Below are positions 23,785 through 32,522 of a stretch of DNA of 43,198 nucleotides, in pieces (the stretch's first letter is position 1; every line of letters starts with the position of its first letter). Made by a program: the position numbers and the translations under genes. The notes beneath the pieces were generated by a model. It was not told where the DNA came from. It made no database searches and saw nothing but the letters and a program-made list of their open reading frames with translations. The stretch is from Planctomycetota bacterium (GTDB lineage: Bacteria > Planctomycetota > Phycisphaerae > Phycisphaerales > UBA1924). The stretch covers positions 1 to 43,198 of the forward strand of contig JAJRPN010000014.1 of NCBI GenBank assembly GCA_024280755.1. The letters run 5' to 3'.

Positions 23785-24708
23785 ATGGAAGCACAACAGG
23801 TAGATACATTGGTCAAACTCCCCAAGCGGGCTACTGACACCCACAAGGGCACCTTCGGATCGGTCGCCATTGTTGGCGGCTCCGCGGGCATGCACCACAA
23901 CGACGAGTTCGCAGCCACCATGCTCGGCGCCCCCGCACTCGCAGCGATGGGCGCGATCCGCGCCGGGTGCGGGTTGGTCAAAGTCGCAGTTCCGATGCCC
24001 ATCGTCGAGTCCGTCCTCACACTCGCGCCCTTTGCCACTGGTTTCGGATTAGAAGTCGACGCGCAACGAGCAATCATCCCATCGAACGCAGCGGTGATCA
24101 TCGACGAACTTGTGCGCACAAACGAGGTGATCATCGTTGGCCCAGGCATGGGCACCGGGCACGAAGTCGAACAAATCGTCATGCGCTTGATCGGGCAAGA
24201 AGATATCCCAATCGTGGTCGATGCAGACGGGCTCAATGCACTCGCTACGATGCCCGACTTCACCCGCGATGTCCGCGCCACCATGATCATGACCCCTCAC
24301 CCCGGCGAGGCCAAACGATTGATGGAAGCATTGTCGATCACCGGGAACCCGGCCGGAACTGATGCAGAACGAATACGCGCATGCGTAGCCATCGCACAAC
24401 GCGTCGGATGTATCGTCGTGCTCAAAGGCAAAGGCACCGTCGTCTCAAACGGGCACCTCGTTTGGGTATGCGATCGTGGATGCTCGGCCCTGAGCGTCGG
24501 CGGCACCGGCGATGTCCTCGCAGGAGTCATCGGATCGTTGATTGCACAAAAAAACACTGAGCTATTCATGGCCTGCGCGATCGGTGTCCAAGCCCACGCC
24601 ATCGCAGGCGAACACTGGGCAGCACACCACCACGCCACCAGCGGCATGATCGCCACCGAACTGGTAGATGAAGTAGCAAGCGTGATCGAAACGATGCGAG
24701 AACACTAG
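23785..24708 (+). CDS. nnrD: ADP-dependent NAD(P)H-hydrate dehydratase
   Basis: 307 residues; a ribokinase-fold enzyme that repairs hydrated NAD(P)H. Typical blocks: 'HKGTFGSVAIVGGSAGM' (nucleotide/phosphate region), 'VVDADGLNAL', 'MTPHPGEAKRL', 'VVLKGKGTVV' and 'LSVGGTGDVLAG' with the catalytic Asp. It lacks the N-terminal epimerase (NnrE) domain found in bifunctional forms. ATG 23785 is preferred, with the -10-like AACAAT five bases upstream; a GTG at 23770 is possible. The last codons (V-I-E-T-M-R-E-H) fall in a 21-bp sequence that recurs at 24903-24923 beyond repeat copy 3, so the 3' end has probably been remodelled by the element. Confidence 0.9.
   Translation: MEAQQVDTLVKLPKRATDTHKGTFGSVAIVGGSAGMHHNDEFAATMLGAPALAAMGAIRAGCGLVKVAVPMPIVESVLTLAPFATGFGLEVDAQRAIIPSNAAVIIDELVRTNEVIIVGPGMGTGHEVEQIVMRLIGQEDIPIVVDADGLNALATMPDFTRDVRATMIMTPHPGEAKRLMEALSITGNPAGTDAERIRACVAIAQRVGCIVVLKGKGTVVSNGHLVWVCDRGCSALSVGGTGDVLAGVIGSLIAQKNTELFMACAIGVQAHAIAGEHWAAHHHATSGMIATELVDEVASVIETMREH
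24682..24702 (+). repeat. Left copy of a perfect 21-bp direct repeat flanking element copy 3
   Basis: It encodes V-I-E-T-M-R-E at the end of nnrD and is identical to 24903-24923. The hairpin element lies between the two copies. Confidence 0.9.
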
Positions 24709-24711
24709 CCC

Positions 24712-24894
24712 GTGCCTGTCGGCTCATGTTTTTTAACTATTCGCCTCCCCCGGGCTTCCGGGGGAGGTGCCGATCGAAGTGAGGCGGAGGGGGTCTTGCT
24801 TCGACTTTGCCCTTTGTTTTCAGTGTCAACGCCACCACAAAGACCCCCTCCGTCCGCGAAGACCCGGCCACCTCCCCCGGAGGCCCGGGGGAGG
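24712..24894. repeat. Hairpin-rich inverted-repeat element, copy 3
   Basis: The left end GTGCCTGTCGGCTCATGTTT (24712-24731) is a two-mismatch copy of the copy 1 terminus. Hairpins lie at 24744-24767 and 24871-24894, and an inner pair GGAGGGGGTCTT / AAGACCCCCTCC is present. The right terminal repeat is absent; instead a copy of the nnrD 3' end follows. It lies between the convergent nnrD and TraB-type genes. Confidence 0.9.
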
Positions 24895-24902
24895 AGAGCT
24901 TT

Positions 24903-24923
24903 GTGATCGAAACGATGCGAGAA
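24903..24923 (+). repeat. Right copy of the 21-bp direct repeat
   Basis: Identical to 24682-24702 and followed directly by the 12-bp tandem repeat. Read in the nnrD frame it continues V-I-E-T-M-R-E-N-G-R-E-N ... stop TAG at 24963-24965. Confidence 0.9.
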
Positions 24924-24962
24924 AACGGGCGAGAAAACGGGCGAGAAAACGGGCGAGAAAAC
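24919..24962. repeat. 12-bp tandem repeat
   Basis: GAGAAAACGGGC three times plus GAGAAAAC. It sits between element copy 3 and the stop codon of the convergent TraB-type gene. In the ancestral nnrD frame it would encode repeated E-N-G-R. Confidence 0.9.
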
Positions 24963-26224
24963 TAGAACTGCTTCTCAAGCGAGCTCTTGATCATGTTGCG
25001 CATCATCTTGATCTGCCCCTCTGAGAGCCCCGTATCTTTCATATTGACCGTCATGGCTTGCGCCCAGGTGTTGGACTCGAACTTGTATCCAAGCTCATTG
25101 AGAATGACCTCTTCGATCCCGGGCATATGGGCAGCGCCATAGAAGATCGCGATATCGTCATGCTCAGGATGAGCGAGCAGCTCGGCCTTGAGATACTCAA
25201 TCACAATATCGTTTCGGCCGTGAAGAATCACATCCTCAATCACATCGAACTGGCTCATGATATCCGATGTTTCGACCAACGCAAGCATATCCATCATCGC
25301 CAGTTTCATCATCGAAGACATCGTCGGCGAGCGTTCAATAAACTTGAGCACAAACCCGATGAGCTTGGCCTGAAACGAGTTGCCCTCGATAAGCTGCAAG
25401 ATCATCGCGTTGTCCTCACCCATCTCAGCGAGTTGATCTTGAAGCGTGTTGATGTCAATATCGGCATTGATCCACCCCTTGCCCGCCATGTCCATCTCAT
25501 CGAGTTGGAACGCGACACGAAGCGCCCTCGCCATCAGGGCTTGGATGCCATCGGGGGTTGGCTTGCTTGCCGCGGCTGATGTGTAAGAGCCTGAGTGGCG
25601 AGCAATATCCGCATCGAGCCCATCGCCACCCTTTTCTTTGTCGGCGCCCAACGAGACAAACCCGATGGTGTGCCTCATCACTTCGCCATCTTTGATTGTT
25701 TTTTCGACCGACACGCCAATCGGATGCCCCCACCCATCCACCCGGATCGATTCGACCACAGCACTAATCCGTGTATCAGAATACTCGATCATGTCGGTTA
25801 TATTTTCGGGCAGCCTATGGTTTGACTGATAGAACATGTCCGCGAGATCCAGTAACAACTCAAGCCGAGTCGTTGTCGCATTCGCTTTGGCTTGATTATC
25901 AAGCGATGGATCAATCGCATCGAGCCCGGCCGGCTTCACCCCTTCGAACAATACCGAATCGTACGATTCGAGCGATGCCTGCATACTCTTATAAAACGAT
26001 TTATCCGCGATATGAATCGCAGAGACCAAATGAATCCGCGGGCCGTCGCCGTTGATCGGCACAAATGCCCGCTCGCACATCTCAAGGACAACATCCCCAT
26101 TCTCTGAATCACTCACACGAGAATATGGCCCATTCCCATCCGCTGCCCATGCATGAGTTGTTGCAAAAGCAAAGAGCAATGTGCTCAACGCGAGAGTATG
26201 GATTGGATGCCGCCGATGAATCAT
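24962..26224 (-). CDS. Exported TraB/GumN (TIKI-like) family protein with inserted pseudopilin-like domain
   Basis: 420 residues from ATG 26224 (AGGAG seven to eight bases upstream). The signal peptide ends A-W-A before A-D-G. The TraB fold is split. The first half has 'IHLVSAIHIADKSFY' (66-80) and 'SVLFEGVKP' with the conserved Glu; the second half has 'AIFYGAAHMPGIEE' near the C-terminus, the usual G-x-x-H pair of this putative metalloprotease family. Between them, about residues 120-207, lies a segment like the end of GspG pseudopilins: a helix 'LELLLDLADMFYQSNHRLP', 'VDGWGHPIGV', then 'FVSLGADKEKGGDGLDADI'. It probably acts outside the cytoplasmic membrane; its substrate is unknown. On the minus strand TACAAT at 26256-26261 may be its -10. 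Confidence 0.82.
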   Translation of the reverse strand: MIHRRHPIHTLALSTLLFAFATTHAWAADGNGPYSRVSDSENGDVVLEMCERAFVPINGDGPRIHLVSAIHIADKSFYKSMQASLESYDSVLFEGVKPAGLDAIDPSLDNQAKANATTTRLELLLDLADMFYQSNHRLPENITDMIEYSDTRISAVVESIRVDGWGHPIGVSVEKTIKDGEVMRHTIGFVSLGADKEKGGDGLDADIARHSGSYTSAAASKPTPDGIQALMARALRVAFQLDEMDMAGKGWINADIDINTLQDQLAEMGEDNAMILQLIEGNSFQAKLIGFVLKFIERSPTMSSMMKLAMMDMLALVETSDIMSQFDVIEDVILHGRNDIVIEYLKAELLAHPEHDDIAIFYGAAHMPGIEEVILNELGYKFESNTWAQAMTVNMKDTGLSEGQIKMMRNMIKSSLEKQF

Positions 26225-26255
26225 GTGATCGCTCCTCGTTGATATGCTTGAGTAC

Positions 26256-26261
26256 ATTGTA
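26256..26261 (-). promoter_or_regulatory. -10 candidate for the TraB-type gene
   Basis: Minus-strand TACAAT inside the palindrome GTACATTGTAC (26252-26262). A possible -35 TTGCAC lies 19 bases upstream. This gene also has a normal ribosome site. Confidence 0.35.
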
Positions 26262-26352
26262 CCACGGGGATGGATCTAGGGTGCAAACTCTTTAGCCATT
26301 GCAAAATATGGCCGAGCAATACACTCTCAAACTCCTTTTTCTGCGTTACAAC

Positions 26353-29300
26353 TCATTCTGTAACTCCCGGTTTCTTCCCCCCAAACCAGAAGTACAGCGT
26401 CGGCAAAACAAACAGCGTGAGAATGGTCGAACTCATCAACCCCCCAATAACCACCGTCGCCAAGGGCCTTTGAACCTCCGCGCCCATCCCCGTATTGACG
26501 GCCATAGGAACAAAGCCCAGGCTCGCCACAAGCGCCGTCATCAACACCGGACGCAAACGCGACAGACTCCCGTCGATCACCGATTCCCGCAGAGGCTTCC
26601 CAGACGCGACCAGCTCATTGATAAAGGTAATCATCACCACGCCATTGAGTACCGCAACACCCGAGAGCGCAATAAACCCAACACCCGCGCTAATACTCAT
26701 CGGCATCCCTCGGACATACAACCCGATGATCCCGCCGGTCAACGCCAAAGGCACACCTGTATACACAATGATCGCATGACGCACATTTCCAAACGCTGTA
26801 AAGAGCATAATGAAAATCAATGACAACGCAATCGGAACAACAATCATCAATCGCTGGCGTGCTTTGGCGAGGTTCTCAAACTGCCCGCCCCAGGTAACAA
26901 AATATCCTTCGGGGAAGGTGACCTTGGCGTCAAGTTCGTCTTGAGCTTGGGCAACAAACGAACCCATGTCCCGCCCACGAATATTCGCCTGCACAACAAT
27001 GCGTCGCTTGGCATTCTCTCGGCTGATCTGATTTGGCCCCTCGGCAATCTCAATATCGGCAACCGCTTCAAGCGGTATGTACCGAACCGAAGCCCCACCA
27101 TCATTCATTGATTCAAGGCTGCTGGGGTGCGACGACGAAAGACCTTCAGGAAGCGGAATCGGAACCTGACGAACAAGATCGACCTTGCTTCGGATCTCTT
27201 CAGGCAACCGAACCACGATCGGGAATCGCCGATCGCCTTGATACAGTGTCCCGGCTTCTTGCCCGCCAAACGCAATCGAAACAACCTCTTGCACATCACG
27301 CACACTGAGCCCATACCGAGCAATTTTCTCACGATCAATATCAATCGTCAACACCGAAAGCCCGCTCACCTGCTCGACCTTCACATCCGAAGCCCCAGGT
27401 ATCTGTTGGAGCACCTTGGCAACCTCGTTGCCAGATTTGAGCAACAGATCGAGATCGTCGCCAAAGATCTTCACCGCAAGATCACTTCGCACGCCGCTGA
27501 TCAGTTCATTGAACCGCAACTCAATCGGCTGAGAGATTTCAAAGTTCTGACCAGGAATCATACCAATAAACGCTTCGATCTCTTCGGCAAGATCCTCTTG
27601 CGTGTTCGCCCGTGTCCATTGCTCCCTTGGATAAAGCATCAGATAGGTATCACTCACATTGGGACCCATCGGGTCCGTCGCGACTTCGGCCGTACCTGTT
27701 CGTGCAAAGATACTCATGATCTCATCAGGAAACTCTTTGGCCAGCGCCTTCTCCAAATCCTTCTGCATCTCAATACTCGTTGTAATCCCAATACTCGGAA
27801 TTCGTGCTGGCTGAATCGCCAACGCACCCTCCCCAAGCTGAGGCACAAACTCGCTGCCAAGCCCGGTCGTAATCAAACCGGAAATCCCAAGGACAACCGC
27901 GGCCACCCCAACCGTCAACCACCGCAAACGGATCGCGACACCGAGCGCTGGGCGATAGATCGATTTGATCCAACGAACAATAAAGCTCTCCTTCTCTGAG
28001 AAATTTCCACGAAGGAACACAGCGCACGCTGCGGGAATAAAGGTAAAAGTCAAAATCAACGCGCCCGCCAACGCCATCAACACCACCAACGACATCGGCT
28101 TAAACATCTTGCCTTCAACGCCAGTGAGTGTCAAAATCGGGAGGTACACGATCATGATGATCAAGATCCCAAACAGCGTCGGCTTGGCGACCTGCTTACC
28201 CGCTTGCGAGATTACCGTGAGTCGTTCGTCATTCGTCAGCTTCCGCCCTTTGGTTTTCTGCTCCTCCGAAGCCCGGCGAACAATGTTCTCAACAAACACC
28301 ACCGCGCCATCAATAATAATTCCAAAGTCAACCGCGCCCAAACTCAGCAAGTTTGCGCTCACCTTGTTCTCAACCATTCCCGTCACCGCGATGAGCATAG
28401 AAAGCGGAATCGCGCAAGCCACAATCACCGCTGCCCGCATGTTTCCCAGCAATAAAAGCAAAATAACCACAACCAAGATCGCCCCTTCGACAAGGTTCTT
28501 CTCGATCGTGTGAAGCGTCGCATCAACAAGATAAGTTCTGTTATACAGCGTCTTGATCTCAACATTCTCAGGGAGTGTTTTTTGGATCTCGCCCATCCGC
28601 TCATGCACGCCCTCAGAAACAGTTCGACTATTTGCACCGAGAAGCATCATGGCCGTACCAATAACAACCTCTTCGCCATTATGCGTACCCGCACCAGTGC
28701 GCAGCTCATTGCCAATAATCACATCAGCGATATCACGAATATACACCGCGACACCATCAACTGTTTTCACTTTGATGCTTTGAATATCCTCGACACTCTC
28801 GATCAATCCAGTCGCCCGAACCAGATACGCCTCGCCTGCATGTTCGATGTATCCGCCGCCAGCATTGGCATTATTGTCTGCGATCGCCTGCATCATATCG
28901 CGCAGCGTCAATCCAAACGACATCAGCTTGGCCATGTCCGGGTTAATATGAAACTGTTGTTCATATCCACCGATGCTGTTCACTTCGGTCACCCCTTGAA
29001 CTGTTCGTAGCTGCGGGCGAATGATCCAATCTTGCACTGTCCGCAAGTCCTGATCTGTATACTCTGTCTCATCAGGACGCGGGCCAACCGCCTCGACCGA
29101 CCACATATAAATTTCACCAAGCCCTGTAGAAATAGGACCCATCGCAGGCTCGGCTAATCCTGCGGGCAGCGCTTCTCGCGCCTCGGTCAGCCGCTCGCCA
29201 ACTAACTGACGCGCCCAGAATATATCTGTACCATCCTCAAAAACAACCGTCACCTGCGAAAGCCCATACCGTGAAAGTGAACGCACCTGCTCAACCCTGG

Positions 29301-29529
29301 GCAGCCCACTCATCGCAGATTCAATCGGAAAAGTAATCTGCTGCTCAATCTCGACAGGCGAAAGCGCAGACACATTTGTGTTTATCTGCACCTGTACATT
29401 AGTAATATCAGGCACCGCATCAATCGGCAGCTTCGTAAAACTATAAATCCCGATTCCCGCAATCGCGAGCGTCGCCAACAGTACAATCGCACTCTGGCGG
29501 ATTGAAAACTCAATAATTCGTTCAAGCAT
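26353..29529 (-). CDS. Heavy-metal efflux RND pump (CzcA/CusA family), operon 1
   Basis: 1058 residues, 12 expected membrane helices, full length for the heavy-metal (HME) RND pumps that expel Zn/Co/Cd/Ni or Cu/Ag using the proton gradient. Visible marks: 'LPIDAVPDITNVQVQI' at the first periplasmic domain, 'FPIESAMSGLP', the helix-4 proton relay 'DFGIIIDGAVVFVEN' (two Asp and a Glu), and 'QLGEGALAIQPARIP'. The relay sequence D-F-G-x-x-x-D-G-A is the CzcA-like (divalent metal) form, so Zn/Co/Cd is a better guess than Cu/Ag, but metal choice is not certain. It is the last gene of the operon, 21 bases after the adaptor gene. Confidence 0.95.
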   Translation of the reverse strand: MLERIIEFSIRQSAIVLLATLAIAGIGIYSFTKLPIDAVPDITNVQVQINTNVSALSPVEIEQQITFPIESAMSGLPRVEQVRSLSRYGLSQVTVVFEDGTDIFWARQLVGERLTEAREALPAGLAEPAMGPISTGLGEIYMWSVEAVGPRPDETEYTDQDLRTVQDWIIRPQLRTVQGVTEVNSIGGYEQQFHINPDMAKLMSFGLTLRDMMQAIADNNANAGGGYIEHAGEAYLVRATGLIESVEDIQSIKVKTVDGVAVYIRDIADVIIGNELRTGAGTHNGEEVVIGTAMMLLGANSRTVSEGVHERMGEIQKTLPENVEIKTLYNRTYLVDATLHTIEKNLVEGAILVVVILLLLLGNMRAAVIVACAIPLSMLIAVTGMVENKVSANLLSLGAVDFGIIIDGAVVFVENIVRRASEEQKTKGRKLTNDERLTVISQAGKQVAKPTLFGILIIMIVYLPILTLTGVEGKMFKPMSLVVLMALAGALILTFTFIPAACAVFLRGNFSEKESFIVRWIKSIYRPALGVAIRLRWLTVGVAAVVLGISGLITTGLGSEFVPQLGEGALAIQPARIPSIGITTSIEMQKDLEKALAKEFPDEIMSIFARTGTAEVATDPMGPNVSDTYLMLYPREQWTRANTQEDLAEEIEAFIGMIPGQNFEISQPIELRFNELISGVRSDLAVKIFGDDLDLLLKSGNEVAKVLQQIPGASDVKVEQVSGLSVLTIDIDREKIARYGLSVRDVQEVVSIAFGGQEAGTLYQGDRRFPIVVRLPEEIRSKVDLVRQVPIPLPEGLSSSHPSSLESMNDGGASVRYIPLEAVADIEIAEGPNQISRENAKRRIVVQANIRGRDMGSFVAQAQDELDAKVTFPEGYFVTWGGQFENLAKARQRLMIVVPIALSLIFIMLFTAFGNVRHAIIVYTGVPLALTGGIIGLYVRGMPMSISAGVGFIALSGVAVLNGVVMITFINELVASGKPLRESVIDGSLSRLRPVLMTALVASLGFVPMAVNTGMGAEVQRPLATVVIGGLMSSTILTLFVLPTLYFWFGGKKPGVTE

Positions 29530-29550
29530 CTCGTCCTCCTTTGGATTGGC

Positions 29551-31032
29551 TTAGTGCTGATGACCTGCGGAGCTCTTGCCGAGTTCAGCCTTCATTAAAA
29601 AACTATTTACAACAACCACAGGCGTGCCGATCACGATCTCGTCGCCAAGCAGCTCAACATGCGTATCGCTCTTGCGCCCAAGCACGACCACAACAGGCTC
29701 GATCCCATCCTGATCTTGAACAAACACCACCTGGTGCCCCTCAAAGGTCTGGATCGCATCAATGGGCACAACCCTTTCAGCACGCCCATAGCCCGTCTCA
29801 ATCTGAACCATTACAAACTCGCCCGGCTTCCAAGCACGATCTTTGTTCTCAAGTAAAACACGCGCCGCGATTGTCCGCGTCTCTTCAGAAACCGTTGCAC
29901 TGATATAATCCACAACACCAGACGCTTCCCGATCTCCAACACGCACTGCCACACGCTGCCCTTCTTCGATTATCCCACCAAACTGTGCATATACAGAAAT
30001 GTTAAGCCAGACCGTATCAAGGTTCGCAACCGTATACACCGACGATTCGTCATCAACCTTTTCGCCCGGTGTGATGTGCTTAGAAACAATCCGTCCACTC
30101 ATCGGCGAGACAAGCTCATACCGCGCAACATCCGTATCTGAATCCGTCGCGACATGCTCCACTTGCTCCTCGCTCAACCCAAGCAAATACAATCTCCGCC
30201 CAGCATTCTCCATCGCAGACGAGGCAACCATCGATGCCTGCTCCGCTTCTTGTAACTCAAGCTGATACGAAAAATCAACATCCTCAAACGCCGCCATATA
30301 CTGCGCCTGGGCACTGTGAAACTGCTCTTGCGAAGCGAGTAGATCAGCCTGCGTCGAAAGCCCCTTGCTTTGCATCTCGTTCTCACGAGCATAGTTCGCA
30401 TTGCTCGCCTTCATCTGCGCATACGCCGTGAGCAACCGACCTTTGTTTTCACCAATCCGTAACCCAGATGCCCCCACGCGAAGCTCCTCAAGCGTTGGCT
30501 CATCAGCAAGCAACACAAGAAGCTTGGCCGTATTCTCGCTAATAATCCGTTGTCGGTCAAGGTCAGACTTTGCAATCACATGCACCTGGATCGCCTGTAA
30601 ATACGCGATCTTTGTTTCCCCAAGCTCTGGGCTCTCGATCACCGCGAGCAACTCGCCCACTTGAACCTGATGCCCAAGCAAGCCTTCAACAACAGAAACA
30701 ATCCCCGCAACGCGAGGCGTCACATGCACCACCGCATCCTCATTAAACCCGACCTCCGCAGGAAGCATGATATGAGTCGCTATCTCACCGCCGCCCAAAG
30801 GCTCGATGACCACGCCCGCGTTTGCGAGTTGCTCATCGGTAAGCATTATCACATCGCTTTGTTCATCGTGGTCATCATGCTCGCCCCCAGCCTCTTCACG
30901 ATCATCGTGATCAGTATGCCCTGATTGATCATCATGGTCGTCATGATCTTCATGCCCCCCATTGCCACAGCCGCCAGCGACCATCAACGATGGAACAAGA
31001 AACGCGAGAAGGAAAAATCTTTGGATATTCAT
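29551..31032 (-). CDS. Efflux adaptor lipoprotein (CzcB/CusB type) with His/Asp-rich N-terminus, operon 1
   Basis: 493 residues. The signal peptide ends V-A-G-G-C (lipobox), so it is a periplasmic lipoprotein. Residues about 27-60 are almost all His, Asp, Glu and Gly (H-E-D-H-D-D-H-D-D ...), a probable metal-binding segment that could pass ions to the pump. Then follow the barrel-sandwich halves ('VTPRVAGIVSVVEGLLGHQVQVGE' shortened: R-V-A-G ... G-x-x-V ... G and 'LVSPMSGRIVSKHITPGEKV'), an alpha-hairpin of about 150 residues, and the beta-barrel with 'YISATVSEETRTIAARV'. It bridges pump and outer membrane channel. Its ATG shares one base with the stop of the channel gene (TGATG). Confidence 0.93.
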   Translation of the reverse strand: MNIQRFFLLAFLVPSLMVAGGCGNGGHEDHDDHDDQSGHTDHDDREEAGGEHDDHDEQSDVIMLTDEQLANAGVVIEPLGGGEIATHIMLPAEVGFNEDAVVHVTPRVAGIVSVVEGLLGHQVQVGELLAVIESPELGETKIAYLQAIQVHVIAKSDLDRQRIISENTAKLLVLLADEPTLEELRVGASGLRIGENKGRLLTAYAQMKASNANYARENEMQSKGLSTQADLLASQEQFHSAQAQYMAAFEDVDFSYQLELQEAEQASMVASSAMENAGRRLYLLGLSEEQVEHVATDSDTDVARYELVSPMSGRIVSKHITPGEKVDDESSVYTVANLDTVWLNISVYAQFGGIIEEGQRVAVRVGDREASGVVDYISATVSEETRTIAARVLLENKDRAWKPGEFVMVQIETGYGRAERVVPIDAIQTFEGHQVVFVQDQDGIEPVVVVLGRKSDTHVELLGDEIVIGTPVVVVNSFLMKAELGKSSAGHQH

Positions 31033-32447
31033 CAGTTCACCTCCCCTTGGCCATGATCATCTGTGCGAGGATCACGCCAAGGCGTATGTATTTGTGTGTA
31101 TTCATTGAGCAACGCCACAGAGGTCTGAAGCGTGTGCAATGTCGTCATATACGCAATTCGAGCTTCAATCACAACCTGCTGCGCGTCGAGCAAGCGAAGA
31201 AAATCAACCTTGCCGCTTTGATACGCTTGTTGTGTCAACTCAAGAGTCTGCTCGGCCTTAGGCAACAGATTCACCCGATACCGATCCGCTGAAGACTTGG
31301 CCGATTCATAAGCAGACCATGCCTGACCAACCTCTCCGAGCAGGTCAAGCTGCACGCCTTGAAGCTGGGCCGACGCGGACAACCGCTCGGCTAACGCCGC
31401 ACGGATCTCGCCCTGGTTCCGATCAAACAGTGGAATCTCTAGGCTCAAACCAAGATCAACTGTTGTCTCATCATCAATATCAGAATATCGAGGACCAACA
31501 GACGCCACCAAGTTGGGCACCGCATCCGATTTGACCAACGCATGCTGTTGCTTGGCGCGAATCACCGCGATGCGTGCAAGTGCAACCTGGCTATTGGCTT
31601 TGAGTGTCAACGCCATCAGCTCTTCACGCGATGGCAACTCGGGCAACCGATCAATTGACGAACTCAACGCCAATACAATTGGCGATTCAATCCCAATCGC
31701 AGAGGCAAGTCTTTGCTTCGACGCAACCACCTCAAATCGAGCGGAATCGAGCTCGATCTGCGATTGCTCATAGGCAACTTCGGCCCGAAGCTGATCAGGA
31801 TAAGTCGCGACCCCCGCCTGAACCTTCGCCCTCGCTGCATCAAGAAGCTGCGTCGACAACACTGCGAGTTCCTCGCGCATCGCCAACACTTCCTGCGCCA
31901 ACACGCCCGCGTAATATGCCTGGGTCACACGCCCAGCCACGGCAAACTCTTGGGCAACAAACGCCGCCCGTGCAGCGAGCCGATCAGACTCGGCGACATC
32001 CCGTGCCCGTTCAAGCTTACCACCAAGCACGATCTCTTGCTCGATCACATACGCCTGCTCGCCCCCGCTGCCATCATCCGCCCCAAGCCCCTCGGCTTCA
32101 AAGCTCAACGACGGATTCGGATACAGCCCTGCCTGAACAACACGCCCAGACGCCGCATCAATCTGATACCCCGCAGCCCGCAAACTCGGATTGTGATCGA
32201 TCGCAATACGAATCGCATCCTCAATGCTCAACGCATCCTCAATGCTCAACGCATCGAGATTATCCAAACCAAATGCCGGCTCCGCCCCAACAACATATTG
32301 ACCATCCGCTGCGAGCTCATCATGCTCGGAATATCGGCTTTGAAGCGATCGATAGACCGGATCGTCCCACCGCCTATCCAGCGGGCCAGCGCACCCCGAC
32401 ATCAAAGCTGCACCAATGGCAGCCAAAAAATATATTCTCGTATTCAT
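31032..32447 (-). CDS. Outer membrane efflux channel (CzcC/TolC type lipoprotein), operon 1
   Basis: 471 residues. Signal peptide with lipobox L-M-S-G-C. It has the two-fold repeated OEP layout of TolC-like channels: long coiled-coil helices with 'SIEDAIRIAIDHNPSLRAAG', 'GLYPNPSLSFEAEG', 'EQEIVLGGKLERAR', and again 'VALARIAVIRAKQQ' and 'LGLSLEIPLFDRNQGEIRAA'. A perfect 18-bp duplication at 32215-32250 doubles L-S-I-E-D-A near residue 70, just before the first channel helix. It is the first pump component after the small Cys/His protein gene and is coupled to the adaptor gene. Confidence 0.93.
   Translation of the reverse strand: MNTRIYFLAAIGAALMSGCAGPLDRRWDDPVYRSLQSRYSEHDELAADGQYVVGAEPAFGLDNLDALSIEDALSIEDAIRIAIDHNPSLRAAGYQIDAASGRVVQAGLYPNPSLSFEAEGLGADDGSGGEQAYVIEQEIVLGGKLERARDVAESDRLAARAAFVAQEFAVAGRVTQAYYAGVLAQEVLAMREELAVLSTQLLDAARAKVQAGVATYPDQLRAEVAYEQSQIELDSARFEVVASKQRLASAIGIESPIVLALSSSIDRLPELPSREELMALTLKANSQVALARIAVIRAKQQHALVKSDAVPNLVASVGPRYSDIDDETTVDLGLSLEIPLFDRNQGEIRAALAERLSASAQLQGVQLDLLGEVGQAWSAYESAKSSADRYRVNLLPKAEQTLELTQQAYQSGKVDFLRLLDAQQVVIEARIAYMTTLHTLQTSVALLNEYTQIHTPWRDPRTDDHGQGEVN
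32215..32250. repeat. 18-bp in-frame tandem duplication in the channel gene
   Basis: Two exact copies of an 18-base unit starting GCATCCTCAATG. They double L-S-I-E-D-A without breaking the frame. Probably recent. Confidence 0.9.
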
Positions 32448-32522
32448 GTTCTATCCTGTAAAAATGACATCAAAAAACCGTGCCGTCAATAGGCACCGAT
32501 AGCTCAGTATCTTCTTACAGAA

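Noticed and set aside
18346..24962. CRISPR array
   Set aside because: The repeats are few, palindromic and spread between genes with no regular spacers, so they are inverted-repeat elements instead.
25058..25579. Plus-strand frame of 173 codons opposite the TraB-type gene
   Set aside because: His/Arg-rich shadow without start signals; the minus-strand protein has clear TraB motifs and a signal peptide.
31713..32492. Plus-strand frame of 259 codons opposite the operon 1 channel gene
   Set aside because: Arg/Pro/His-rich shadow composition with no ribosome site; the channel protein on the minus strand has all family features.
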